Virus record (IMG/VR): IMGVR_UViG_3300049048_000052 | Span: 150,643 to 214,642 of that record | Length of the DNA stretch: 64,000 nt | Origin: a virus | Reading direction: 5' to 3' (one strand) | Shown here: positions 33,944 through 41,664 of the stretch, piece after piece | Layout: every line of letters begins with the position of its first letter | Position numbering within the stretch: the stretch's first letter is position 1 | Made by a program: the position numbers and the translations under genes | Notes under the pieces: generated by a model | Database searches by the model: none | What the model was told of the DNA's origin: nothing | What the model saw: only the letters and a program-made list of their open reading frames with translations

Positions 33944-35455
33944 ATGATGATAACTGGTGTATTTGATGGTGCCACATGCTTCTTCAATGGGGATATTAGC
34001 ACTAATGTTCTTAATGAGCTGAATAGACTGCTTGCCATCAGTCCCGAGGAGTCTACCCTTGCTAGCTTTAGCAAGATAATGGTTCTAAGGGATGGCCTTA
34101 CCTTATTGATGAACAATGAGAATGGTTATGTGGTTCCCACTGGTCTGATTAAAAGTATCATGTCAGTGGTAAGGGCTATAGAACCTGAGACTCAGATGCA
34201 CTTTCGTAATGGGAGCATGGGGGTTAAAGCTATAGCTCAGCTTAGCCCTATACTATTTGAGCATCAGAGGAATGCAGTAGAGACTGCTATAGATAAGATA
34301 AGGGGCATCATTAAGGCGCCTACAGGCGCAGGTAAGTCCTATATCATAGGCAATCTAGCCTATAACTGTACCCAGGTATGGCTCACTACGTTCCGAGCCA
34401 CCGTACTTATTACTGTTCCTACTCGTAACCTCTTATATCAAATGAAGAAAGATATAGAGGAATTCTATGAGAAGAGTGGATACGATACACCTGACATAGG
34501 ATTAATAGGCGATGGTAATTATGAGTTGTCTAAGAGTATAACTATTGCTATACCTGATACCCTGCATTCTAGGAGAGATGATGAAAAGCTACAGAGTTTC
34601 CTAGGGAATATCTACTGTCTAATAGGTGATGAGTGTCATGAGTATGCTACACCCAGCTATTATGCAGTTAGTTTATTGATGAAGCGTAGGAAGTACTCTA
34701 TAGGTCTATCAGCTACCCCCTGGACTAACAATGGGATGAATATACTCCTTGAGGGTATGTTTGGTCCTAGGATCGTAGATATCAATGAGGCTGATATGAT
34801 AGATAAGGGTATCATCATGAAGCCTCAGTTTAAGTTCTACTATGCTCCAGGGGCATATATCTCTCCCAAGTTAATGAGTATGGGCTATAGTCATTGGGTA
34901 TATAACCAGGCTTATAAAGCTCTAATACTCAATAATAAAGGTAGGAATGAACTCATTGTTGATCTAGCTATAGAAGAGATAAAGAAGAATGAGGGGCCTA
35001 TAGTTATCCTAGTGAATAAGGTAGGTACAACTGTTAATAAGAAGACAGGTAAGCCCAGCGCCAGTCATGCTCAAGTGTTATATGACATGCTACTGGCTAG
35101 AGGTATAGACCTACCCATTGTTCATGGTGGCACTCCAGGACCCGTTCAGGATCTTATACTTAGACAGTTAGCTGGATATGAAATAGGTGGGGTTATAGCT
35201 GGCCCGCAAGTGCTATCCGCCGGTATATCCATTCATTCTATTGTGTCCGTAATACTCGCTGGAGCAGGTAGAACAGATAATACATTAATACAGAGAGTAG
35301 GTAGGGCCCTTAGATTAAAAGAGGGTAAAGCTAGACCTACAATCATAGACTTCATAGATCCCCTATACTACTTTGCTACGCAGTCATCTGTACGTATGGA
35401 TGTAGTAGAGAGTGTGTATCCAGGATGTACGGAAGTCATAACTAGGAATAAATAA
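33944..35455 (+). CDS. SF2 DNA helicase (UvsW-like)
   Basis: 503 aa from ATG 33944. Motif I PTGAGKS, motif Ia VPTRNLL, motif II GDECHE, motif III SATPW, motifs V-VI AGPQVLSAGISIHS and QRVGRALR. N-terminal ~110 residues precede the helicase core, as in T4 UvsW. This family unwinds branched DNA and R-loops and helps shift from origin-dependent to recombination-dependent replication. Two ATTGATT elements lie directly upstream. Confidence 0.85.
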   Translation: MMITGVFDGATCFFNGDISTNVLNELNRLLAISPEESTLASFSKIMVLRDGLTLLMNNENGYVVPTGLIKSIMSVVRAIEPETQMHFRNGSMGVKAIAQLSPILFEHQRNAVETAIDKIRGIIKAPTGAGKSYIIGNLAYNCTQVWLTTFRATVLITVPTRNLLYQMKKDIEEFYEKSGYDTPDIGLIGDGNYELSKSITIAIPDTLHSRRDDEKLQSFLGNIYCLIGDECHEYATPSYYAVSLLMKRRKYSIGLSATPWTNNGMNILLEGMFGPRIVDINEADMIDKGIIMKPQFKFYYAPGAYISPKLMSMGYSHWVYNQAYKALILNNKGRNELIVDLAIEEIKKNEGPIVILVNKVGTTVNKKTGKPSASHAQVLYDMLLARGIDLPIVHGGTPGPVQDLILRQLAGYEIGGVIAGPQVLSAGISIHSIVSVILAGAGRTDNTLIQRVGRALRLKEGKARPTIIDFIDPLYYFATQSSVRMDVVESVYPGCTEVITRNK

Positions 35456-35456
35456 T

Positions 35457-36083
35457 ATGAATGTGAGAAGTAACCTAATTGCCATAGAGGGCATAGATGG
35501 ATGTGGTAAGTCTATACAGACGGACCTACTAGTCCAGTGGCTTATAAGTAAGGATATAAAAGTTAGAAAGACAGCACAGTCTGGCGGTACCGCTATAGGT
35601 AGTCTTATAAGAAGATTAACCTTTGATACAGACAAACATGAGGGTGAGACCTTAGGGCCGCTGGCTACCCAACTACTATTTATGGCAGATAGGGTACATC
35701 ATCAGGAAGAGGTTATTATACCTGCCCTTAATGCTGGACATATTGTTGTTAGTGATAGATATATACAATCTGGCTTTGCATATGGTCAAGCACATGGGCT
35801 AACTGAGAATCAATGTAAGTCTATGTTTGAGGCCTGTACCTTTGTCAAACCCGCTGTAACTATATGGTTGGATCTACCCGTACAATTAGCCCTATCAAGG
35901 GTAAGAGTACAACAAAGCTTTGAGAAGTTAGGTAGACCTTTCTATGTAAAGCTAAGGGAACATTATTGGAACCTCTTTATAGATGACCATAGTATGGAAC
36001 GTATAGAGATAACTGAACATGACGATGTTGTATCCGTACAGGATCAAATAAGGGATATTGTAAAGGAATACTTGAGGATCTAA
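35457..36083 (+). CDS. tmk: Thymidylate kinase
   Basis: 208-aa dTMP kinase. P-loop EGIDGCGKS, SGGTAIGSLIRRL (the DR/E motif region is altered), LLFMADRVHH, the DRYIQSGFAYG motif, and a C-terminal lid. It converts dTMP (from ThyX) to dTDP. One nt separates it from the helicase stop region, and its TAA overlaps the next ATG (TAATG). Confidence 0.9.
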   Translation: MNVRSNLIAIEGIDGCGKSIQTDLLVQWLISKDIKVRKTAQSGGTAIGSLIRRLTFDTDKHEGETLGPLATQLLFMADRVHHQEEVIIPALNAGHIVVSDRYIQSGFAYGQAHGLTENQCKSMFEACTFVKPAVTIWLDLPVQLALSRVRVQQSFEKLGRPFYVKLREHYWNLFIDDHSMERIEITEHDDVVSVQDQIRDIVKEYLRI

Positions 36084-36712
36084 TGATTACAACCTATGGC
36101 CCTATTCCTAGGGAAGTAGGTCTAGCATTATCAGGTGGATGTGACTCAATGGCTGTACTGGACTATCTACTATTAAGTAGAAGAAAGGTTACAGCCATTC
36201 ATGTTGATCATGGGGATGAATACTCAGCTGAATGTGTAGACCTGGTAACTAAATATTGTAAATATAGAGATGTACCATTATACGTCTCTGAGCCTATTGG
36301 ACCTAAACCAATGGGAATGTCTGAAGAAATGTGGTGGAGACAGGAACGCTATGAGTTCCTCCGGCATATACAATCTATTATTGATTTACCTATTATTACT
36401 GCCCATAACCTTGATGATCAGGTAGAGACCTGGTTAATGAGTATGATTAAGGGCACCCCCAAGTTAATCCCAAGCTATAGGGATAACCCTAATATTATTA
36501 GGCCCTTTCTACTTACAAGGAAAGAGAGTCTGAGAGACTGGTGTATACAAAAAGCTGTGCCCTTCCTAGATGACCCCGAGAATGATAATTGGGAACATGA
36601 GAGATGTTATACAAGACATCACCTGGTGTCTGCAGTAACCGATATTAATCCTGGCATTCATCGTAAGGTAGCTAAGTTAGTGAGAGACAAATATGGAGAA
36701 TTATCCAGGTGA
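36083..36712 (+). CDS. tilS: TilS-like tRNA(Ile)-lysidine synthetase
   Basis: 209 aa. PP-loop SGGCDS at 17-22, HVDHG, QERYEFL, TAHNLDDQVETWLMSMIKGT, RPFLLTRKESLRDWC and PFLDDPENDN...RCYTRHHL all follow the TilS N-terminal catalytic domain in order. The longer C-terminal domains of E. coli TilS (about 430 aa total) are absent, as in short-type TilS. It ligates lysine to C34 of tRNA-Ile2(CAU) so that it reads AUA. A CAU tRNA lies about 1 kb downstream. Confidence 0.85.
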   Translation: MITTYGPIPREVGLALSGGCDSMAVLDYLLLSRRKVTAIHVDHGDEYSAECVDLVTKYCKYRDVPLYVSEPIGPKPMGMSEEMWWRQERYEFLRHIQSIIDLPIITAHNLDDQVETWLMSMIKGTPKLIPSYRDNPNIIRPFLLTRKESLRDWCIQKAVPFLDDPENDNWEHERCYTRHHLVSAVTDINPGIHRKVAKLVRDKYGELSR

Positions 36713-37157
36713 GTGGAACCCTTATGATATATACTGGGCCAACCTAATAGTTGTGAAGTCACACCTTTGGATGCCCTATAGGCTGTCCAAAGATATGATA
36801 GGAATGGTAGTAAAGGTTGATGATGATACAGCCCAAAGACTCTATGGTCGTTACTATAATTGGTTGACACTTCACTACCTAGTAAAAGTAGAGAGTGATC
36901 CTAAGGACAGAAGTAAACGGAGGGCTACCTGGGAGAGACCAGGAGACTATAAGGCTCAGATATATAGTGTTGATGATGCTAGCTATGGAGCTTGGTTGCT
37001 ACCCCGTAAACTACATGAAATAGATTACATGTGGCATCAGATAGAATGTTTCCTGATGAACAAACAGGACAACTGGCTTGAGAAGGGGCTGAATGGGCAG
37101 AAGTTCTTAGACTTCTGTAATGACAACTTCACAGCAACTAGTTTTGATTACAATTGA
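36693..37157 (+). CDS. Hypothetical protein
   Basis: Unrecognised 154-aa protein rich in Trp and Tyr (about 17 in total), with an early WNPYDIYWANLIVVKSHLWM block. It overlaps tilS by 20 nt. The aromatic, mixed-charge composition could suit nucleic-acid or nucleotide binding, but no motif is seen. Confidence 0.6.
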   Translation: MENYPGEWNPYDIYWANLIVVKSHLWMPYRLSKDMIGMVVKVDDDTAQRLYGRYYNWLTLHYLVKVESDPKDRSKRRATWERPGDYKAQIYSVDDASYGAWLLPRKLHEIDYMWHQIECFLMNKQDNWLEKGLNGQKFLDFCNDNFTATSFDYN

Positions 37158-37163
37158 GGAGAA

Positions 37164-37415
37164 ATGAGAATGTTGTACTATGCAATAGTCTACAATAAGG
37201 TTAGCCTTAAAAGTTCCCTAGTAAGCGCGGGCAGCCCTGGGGCTAGATTTACCGATCCTCAGGTTGCCGAGACTAGACTAAGGAATGCAATCAAATCAGA
37301 AACAGAGTTTGGCTGTGTTTATGGAGGTCTGGGTTATACAAACGCGCTTAGGCATCCTCCCATAATATGGGTGAATGCTAGTGGCGAGGATAAGTCAAGA
37401 TTGGTGGCAGGCTAA
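37164..37415 (+). CDS. Small hypothetical protein
   Basis: Unrecognised 83-aa protein with GGAG upstream of ATG. Contains TDPQVAETRLRNAIKSETEFG, similar in layout to the next protein (a DSREGAEQMLQTALTSDQYG block), so the two may be distant paralogues. Its TAA overlaps the next ATG. Confidence 0.55.
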   Translation: MRMLYYAIVYNKVSLKSSLVSAGSPGARFTDPQVAETRLRNAIKSETEFGCVYGGLGYTNALRHPPIIWVNASGEDKSRLVAG

Positions 37416-37660
37416 TGATCCTGGCAATCGCAATAAGTAGGGAAACAGGGGAATCAAATAAGATTCCTACTAGGGAGGGTAAGTACAATTGGGATTCAAG
37501 GGAAGGTGCTGAGCAGATGCTTCAGACCGCCTTAACCTCAGACCAATATGGAGTTGTAGTGGAGGTTAATAATCCCTTCTTCCTACACCTGGGTCAAGTG
37601 CTTACATTCGTAGGTACTACAAAGGCTGACGAACAAAATTGGAGATCAGTAGTCCAATAG
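37415..37660 (+). CDS. Small hypothetical protein
   Basis: Unrecognised 81-aa protein coupled to its neighbour (TAATG). Beta-alpha-beta pattern: LAIAISRETGE, helix REGAEQMLQTALTS, strand YGVVVEV. It is the last gene before the tRNA. Confidence 0.55.
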   Translation: MILAIAISRETGESNKIPTREGKYNWDSREGAEQMLQTALTSDQYGVVVEVNNPFFLHLGQVLTFVGTTKADEQNWRSVVQ

Positions 37661-37699
37661 GTTATGATATACATAGGAGTCCATCAACTCCTATCACAC

Positions 37700-37773
37700 G
37701 CGCCTGTAGCTCAGTTGGTTAGAGCGCCGAACTCATAATTCGGATGTCCCTGGTTCGAATCCAGGCTGGCGCA
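37700..37773 (+). tRNA. tRNA with CAU anticodon, probably tRNA-Ile2 (AUA-decoding)
   Basis: Full cloverleaf: acceptor GCGCCTG/CTGGCGC (one U6-U67 mismatch), TA, D arm GCTC...GAGC, anticodon arm CCGAA-CTCATAA-TTCGG, variable ATGTC, T arm CCTGG-TTCGAAT-CCAGG, discriminator A, no encoded CCA. The anticodon CAU could be Met or Ile2. The C4-G69 and C5-G68 pairs match the known TilS determinants of E. coli tRNA-Ile2 rather than tRNA-Met (U4, A5), and a tilS gene lies nearby, so Ile2 is favoured. The body TAGCTCAGTTGGTTAGAGC also resembles elongator tRNA-Met. Confidence 0.9.
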
Positions 37774-37793
37774 TTGAGTCTCCGCTAAGGCTC

Positions 37794-37814
37794 ATGGGGA
37801 CCTTAGGTCCCCAT
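37794..37814 (+). terminator. Terminator hairpin after tRNA
   Basis: Perfect 9-bp stem ATGGGGACC/GGTCCCCAT with loop TTA, followed by TAATAATT. It lies between the tRNA and the RNA ligase gene. Confidence 0.7.
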
Positions 37815-37834
37815 TAATAATTAAGGAGGTAACT

Positions 37835-38470
37835 ATGGTTGATCTCAAGTTCCCTAGGACTAAACATCTGCCCTTCTCTCCTGGTAGAGGTAGTGATGAT
37901 AAGGTTCACCCAGATCTTAGCTTTGTGCTAGATGGTAAGCGTCTACTGCTGACCACAAAGATGGACGGAGAGAACCAAAGGTGGACCCGTAGCAGCTTTA
38001 ATCTAAGGAGTCTATCATCTACCTCGGGTGGAGAATTGAGATCTAGAGCCAAGGCTAAATGGGGCGAAGTCTGCTACTTAATAGATGAGGGATTGTCTGT
38101 TTTTGTAGAGGACACTACAGTAGTCCACTCTATACAATATGGACCCAGACTGACCAATCTATTCGTTATTGCGGTTAGAGATGATAAGACAGGTCACTTC
38201 ATGTCCTGGTTTGATACTGAACAGTATGCTAGGAAATTGAACATGAAGACAGTGCCAGTACTATGGCACATGCAAGGCAGTGAATTTATCCGTGTTACTC
38301 TGGAGTCTTTAATAAAGGAGAGACATAGAAGTAACCATGAGGGTATTGTTTTAAGACCTGAGGACGAGATAACTAATTGGACTGCTCAGACAGCTAAATG
38401 GGTTAGGGCTAATCATGTTCAAACAGATGAGCATTGGGAGCGTACCGCCCTGAAGAACCTGAGGAAGTAA
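37835..38470 (+). CDS. Second RNA ligase (small nucleotidyltransferase type)
   Basis: 211 aa, AAGGAGG before ATG. Adenylation motif KMDGEN, FVEDTTVVHSIQY in the motif III area, NLFVIAV (IIIa), HEGIVLRP (IV) and AKWVRANH (V): the RNA ligase superfamily order, but shorter than and unlike the Rnl1-type ligase at 23737. The N-terminal FPRTKHLPFSPG is typical of this small phage/bacterial group. Adjacent to the tRNA gene. Target RNA unknown. Confidence 0.8.
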   Translation: MVDLKFPRTKHLPFSPGRGSDDKVHPDLSFVLDGKRLLLTTKMDGENQRWTRSSFNLRSLSSTSGGELRSRAKAKWGEVCYLIDEGLSVFVEDTTVVHSIQYGPRLTNLFVIAVRDDKTGHFMSWFDTEQYARKLNMKTVPVLWHMQGSEFIRVTLESLIKERHRSNHEGIVLRPEDEITNWTAQTAKWVRANHVQTDEHWERTALKNLRK

Positions 38471-38521
38471 TAGGAAAGCACGTGTGGTCCTTACTGCACG
38501 TGTATACCCTTGAGGTGGGAT

Positions 38522-38977
38522 ATGAATGAACAGGATAAACAAGAGTATCTAGAGGATCTAGAGTATGACGATACTCCCTTGACTGAGCTAGACTATAAGA
38601 TCCTCTGTCGACTAAAAGATATGGCCGACGATATTATCAGTGAGAAGTGCAATACCTACCTTGCATCTGTAGGTAGAAGTTGTAATGGATCCTTATACTC
38701 AATAGAGTATGATGGAGGTCATATCAATGTGCGTTACGTTGATCGTAGGCATTGTGGTTGTTGTAGTGACGACTATTACTCCGAGGTTATACCTGCTGCC
38801 CTGCTATGGGATGACTCTATCCTGGCTAAGGCCAAAGAGGAGTTTCTAGAGAAGCAGAGACAGAAGGCTATTGAGAAACAGGAGCATGCCAAAAGACTAG
38901 CGGCTCAACAGGCTATGGCCCAAGAGAAAAGGGATGCTGCTGAGTATGAAAGGCTAAGGGCTAAGTATGAGCAATGA
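38522..38977 (+). CDS. Hypothetical protein, paralogue 1 of pair
   Basis: 151 aa from ATG 38522 (GGTGGG upstream). An LTELDYKILCRLKDMADDII start, Cys-rich middle (RRHCGCCSDDYYSEVIP), ALLWDDS, then a long charged coiled coil ending EYERLRAKYEQ. Shares this plan with the next gene; tandem duplication. Function unknown. Confidence 0.65.
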   Translation: MNEQDKQEYLEDLEYDDTPLTELDYKILCRLKDMADDIISEKCNTYLASVGRSCNGSLYSIEYDGGHINVRYVDRRHCGCCSDDYYSEVIPAALLWDDSILAKAKEEFLEKQRQKAIEKQEHAKRLAAQQAMAQEKRDAAEYERLRAKYEQ

Positions 38978-39371
38978 GGTAGCATCTACTTACCTCAATA
39001 TGTTGAGAGGTAAGGGTACTATAACTGAGACAGATTATGAGATACTCTATCAGCTATCTAGTATAGCAGTAGGCATACTAAGTGAGCGGGGTAGGGAGTA
39101 TCTCAGGGCCCATGATCTAGAGGTGGTATGTTCCAGCATTGTTTCCTTAGACTTCTGGATGAGGGAGATATGTATATGCTTCGAGATAGAGTATGAGGAT
39201 GATACGTTTGCCTGGCGCCAGGTCCCAGCAGAGCTTCTATGGAATGGTGACCTAGTGGAGCAGGTTAAGAATAAGCTTAGAGAGAAGGCTGCAGCAGCTG
39301 AGGTCTCTAAGGAAGAAGCTGAATTGATTGAATATGAACGATTAAAGGCTAAATATGAAAAGCATTATTAA
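38967..39371 (+). CDS. Hypothetical protein, paralogue 2 of pair
   Basis: 134 aa. Matches its neighbour at ITETDYEILYQLSSIA, VPAELLWNGD and the helical end IEYERLKAKYEK, but lacks the Cys cluster. Overlaps the preceding gene by 11 nt and the following small gene by 17 nt. Confidence 0.65.
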   Translation: MSNEVASTYLNMLRGKGTITETDYEILYQLSSIAVGILSERGREYLRAHDLEVVCSSIVSLDFWMREICICFEIEYEDDTFAWRQVPAELLWNGDLVEQVKNKLREKAAAAEVSKEEAELIEYERLKAKYEKHY

Positions 39372-39528
39372 TAAGAAAGATAAGTTCCATCCGATGGCGG
39401 ATATGTATATTACCAACTACTACGACAAAGGTATTAGACGCTTCATGGTTGATTATTGTAACCGCAATAAACCCTTAGGCTTCGCTAAAGTTAAGACTGA
39501 GGAACCTAAGGATGAAAGTAGGGGATAA
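39355..39528 (+). CDS. Small basic hypothetical protein (57 aa)
   Basis: 57-aa frame (MKSIINKKDKFHPMADMYIT...) overlapping both neighbours by 17 nt. Basic and Tyr-rich, with codon choice like neighbouring genes. It fills the 140-nt gap between the paralogue pair and the DUF5662-like gene. Confidence 0.55.
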   Translation: MKSIINKKDKFHPMADMYITNYYDKGIRRFMVDYCNRNKPLGFAKVKTEEPKDESRG

Positions 39529-40222
39529 GGTCTGGTTAGTCAGGGAGGTGGGATCCCGTAGAGAGGCTCATATAGTAGATGAGTATGCTCTAATGAGCAA
39601 TCCACCTATATATGTATGGAAGGTGGCCTGCCCATCTCTGGATAGTACTGGTCTTATCTTTAGACAAGATACTAAGAAGTGTTTTAACTATGGTAACAAC
39701 GCATATTGGATTGAACCTATGGATAGAGAGTTAAACCTAGAAGAGAAGGCTACTAACTTTGAGACCTATGAGCACATCAATAAGGTGATGCTCTATATGG
39801 AACAGATGAAGTTAGCCCTCGCTAAGAGACAGTTCTCACATGATAGGTCCAAATTAGAGGATCCTGAGGTAGAGATGTTCACTAGGCTTACCCATAAACT
39901 CAAAGGTATTACCTATGGTAGTCAAGAGTATAAGGACTGTCTAGCTGAGATGGGCCCTGCTTTGGAGCATCACTATTCCGAGAATGCTCATCATCCTGAG
40001 CATCACAACTTAGGGGTTGATAGCATGACTCTCATAGATGTCCTAGAGATGCTCTGTGACTGGTATGCCTCATGTCAGCGCCATGCTGATGGGAATATTT
40101 ATAAGTCTATTGATATTAATACTGAGCGCTTTGGTCTCTCAGATCAACTAGCCAATATATTAAGGAATACAGTGAAGCTCTTTAATGATGACTTCACTCA
40201 GACTACTCAGAAAGGTCTATAA
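39512..40222 (+). CDS. DUF5662-like protein
   Basis: 236 aa. From residue ~84 it has the DUF5662 pattern: TYEHINKVMLYM, FSHDRSKL, PEVEMF, YGSQEYKDCL, ALEHHYSENAHHPEHHN, MTLIDVLEMLCDW, RHADGNI and NTERFGLSDQLANIL with NTV. The many His/Asp residues suggest an HD-like metal fold, possibly a phosphohydrolase. The first ~80 residues are a small beta domain. The role of the family is not known. Confidence 0.7.
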   Translation: MKVGDKVWLVREVGSRREAHIVDEYALMSNPPIYVWKVACPSLDSTGLIFRQDTKKCFNYGNNAYWIEPMDRELNLEEKATNFETYEHINKVMLYMEQMKLALAKRQFSHDRSKLEDPEVEMFTRLTHKLKGITYGSQEYKDCLAEMGPALEHHYSENAHHPEHHNLGVDSMTLIDVLEMLCDWYASCQRHADGNIYKSIDINTERFGLSDQLANILRNTVKLFNDDFTQTTQKGL

Positions 40223-40227
40223 ATGAT

Positions 40228-40250
40228 GGGGGACCATAGGGCCCCCCTTT
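40228..40250 (+). terminator. Terminator hairpin
   Basis: GGGGGACC pairs with GGGCCCCC (one mismatch) around ATA, followed by TTTAATTT. It belongs to the same GGGGACC family as the other hairpins here. Confidence 0.65.
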
Positions 40251-40265
40251 AATTTAGGGGGGTTT

Positions 40266-40937
40266 ATGAGAGACTTAGCAAGACAGATGCTATTGACTGC
40301 TCAGAAGTATGTCAATGTAGGTAAGAAGCCTCCTGGGTTTCATAGCTTTACCAATAAGTACTTAGAAGAGTATGAGAAAATCTTTAGGAATTGGAGAGAA
40401 CGCACCTTCTTTCCTATGACGTTAGAGGATGTCCAGGCAGACCTACTGGCTTCATATGCTAGGGACTTTTTTGTCTATAGCTTCTCTTGGGCTATACCTT
40501 CTGATGAGGCTATAGACTTAATTGCTAGCTATGACAACATAATAGATGCTGGCGCCGGTACAGGTTACTGGGCTGGCCTATTAAGACAGCAGGGTTGTAA
40601 GGTGGAGGCTTGGGATAAGCAGCCTTATTTCAATGGCTACTGTAACACTTCTTGGTCTTATGTAGAGAGGGTAGCTCCTGCGGAGGTCTTATATAGGTTA
40701 AGTAGTAGGTGCAATCACACCTTATTACTTGTATGGCCCCCAGTGAATTCTTTTGCATATAAAGCCGTTAAGGCCTTTAGTGGTAATAGGGTTATATATG
40801 TGGGGGAATGGTATGGCTGTACAGGGGATGCTGATTTTCATAATTATCTTGAGGACTACTTTGAGGTAGTTAATGTCTTAGAGATACCCCGTTGGCCCTG
40901 CATATTAGATCGTTTATACGTCTTGGAGAGAAAATAG
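40266..40937 (+). CDS. Class I SAM-dependent methyltransferase
   Basis: 223 aa. Motif I NIIDAGAGTGYWAGLL at about 90-105, acidic residue after EAWDKQP (ribose contact), and LLLVWPP as a motif IV analogue. The conserved end (VGEWYGCTG..., RWPCILDRLYVLERK) resembles an uncharacterised bacterial and phage methyltransferase family. The substrate cannot be read from sequence; the motif is not an adenine-type NPPY. Confidence 0.7.
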   Translation: MRDLARQMLLTAQKYVNVGKKPPGFHSFTNKYLEEYEKIFRNWRERTFFPMTLEDVQADLLASYARDFFVYSFSWAIPSDEAIDLIASYDNIIDAGAGTGYWAGLLRQQGCKVEAWDKQPYFNGYCNTSWSYVERVAPAEVLYRLSSRCNHTLLLVWPPVNSFAYKAVKAFSGNRVIYVGEWYGCTGDADFHNYLEDYFEVVNVLEIPRWPCILDRLYVLERK

Positions 40938-40939
40938 CA

Positions 40940-41287
40940 TTGGAACAATTACTATGCCATCTAGTTGGCGATTATTTATTGCAAAACGACTGGATGGCTA
41001 GTAATAAGACTAAGGACATGTCAGTGGCTGCCATACACGGGGCCACTTACTTCCTACCTTTCTTCCTCATTACTAACTCCTTTTGGGCCCTAATAGTTAT
41101 ACTGATTACTCATATAATTATTGATCATTACTCCCTAGCTAGGGAGTTCAATAAGTTAAAGAATGATTGTTGGACCTTTAATGGATTCCCCCTGGATAGA
41201 CCTATATGGCTCACTACGTGGGTGATCATTATTATGGATAACACTATGCACCTACTAATTAATTACTTTGCATTGAGGTATCTATGA
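40940..41287 (+). CDS. DUF3307-like membrane protein
   Basis: 115 aa from TTG 40940 with GGAGA upstream. HLVGDYLLQNDWMA is the DUF3307 signature, followed by hydrophobic segments (ATYFLPFFLITNSFWALIVI and WVIIIMDNTMHLLINYFAL) and DHY, so about three membrane helices. The family occurs in phages and bacteria, function unknown. Its last 4 nt overlap the next gene (ATGA). Confidence 0.65.
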   Translation: MEQLLCHLVGDYLLQNDWMASNKTKDMSVAAIHGATYFLPFFLITNSFWALIVILITHIIIDHYSLAREFNKLKNDCWTFNGFPLDRPIWLTTWVIIIMDNTMHLLINYFALRYL

Positions 41288-41664
41288 GGGTATATCATGG
41301 TACAGATCAAGAGCTAACCCATATAAAGAAGGGTAGCTATGTAACCCCCTTTCTACATGCAGCTAGACTATGGGGAGTTAAATGGAGCTATGAGCAGTTA
41401 ATCTCAATAGATCCTAACAAAGTAGGAGAAACATTAAGATTCCGTGCGCAGGCTATAGAATCCAGTCCCCTATTTGTGTATGTCAATGAGTTAGATGAGA
41501 CTCAATTAGAGAAGACTACAACTAATCAGGATGTCCTCTATCCTTACATATATAAGACCAGGTTAGACCTATGGTTCAAAGAGGAAGAAAGATGGAGTGA
41601 CTGGAAACTAGTTATTCCTTATTATGAGCGTCAGGATAGATATGGATACACACAATACCAATAG
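41284..41664 (+). CDS. Hypothetical protein with ADP-ribosyltransferase-like start
   Basis: 126 aa. The opening MRVYHGT...IKKGSYVTPFLHAA resembles the Y-H-G-T...S-x-T-P..A signature of small phage proteins with an ART-like fold. The expected later Glu cannot be assigned, so enzyme activity is only a possibility. Coupled to the membrane protein gene (ATGA) and overlapping the nuclease gene. Confidence 0.45.
   Translation: MRVYHGTDQELTHIKKGSYVTPFLHAARLWGVKWSYEQLISIDPNKVGETLRFRAQAIESSPLFVYVNELDETQLEKTTTNQDVLYPYIYKTRLDLWFKEEERWSDWKLVIPYYERQDRYGYTQYQ

Noticed and set aside
38476-38508. Repeated CACGTG (38479 and 38496) as a terminator or operator
   Set aside because: The hexamer is self-complementary and could form a short stem, but there is no T-run or longer symmetry; it may be chance.
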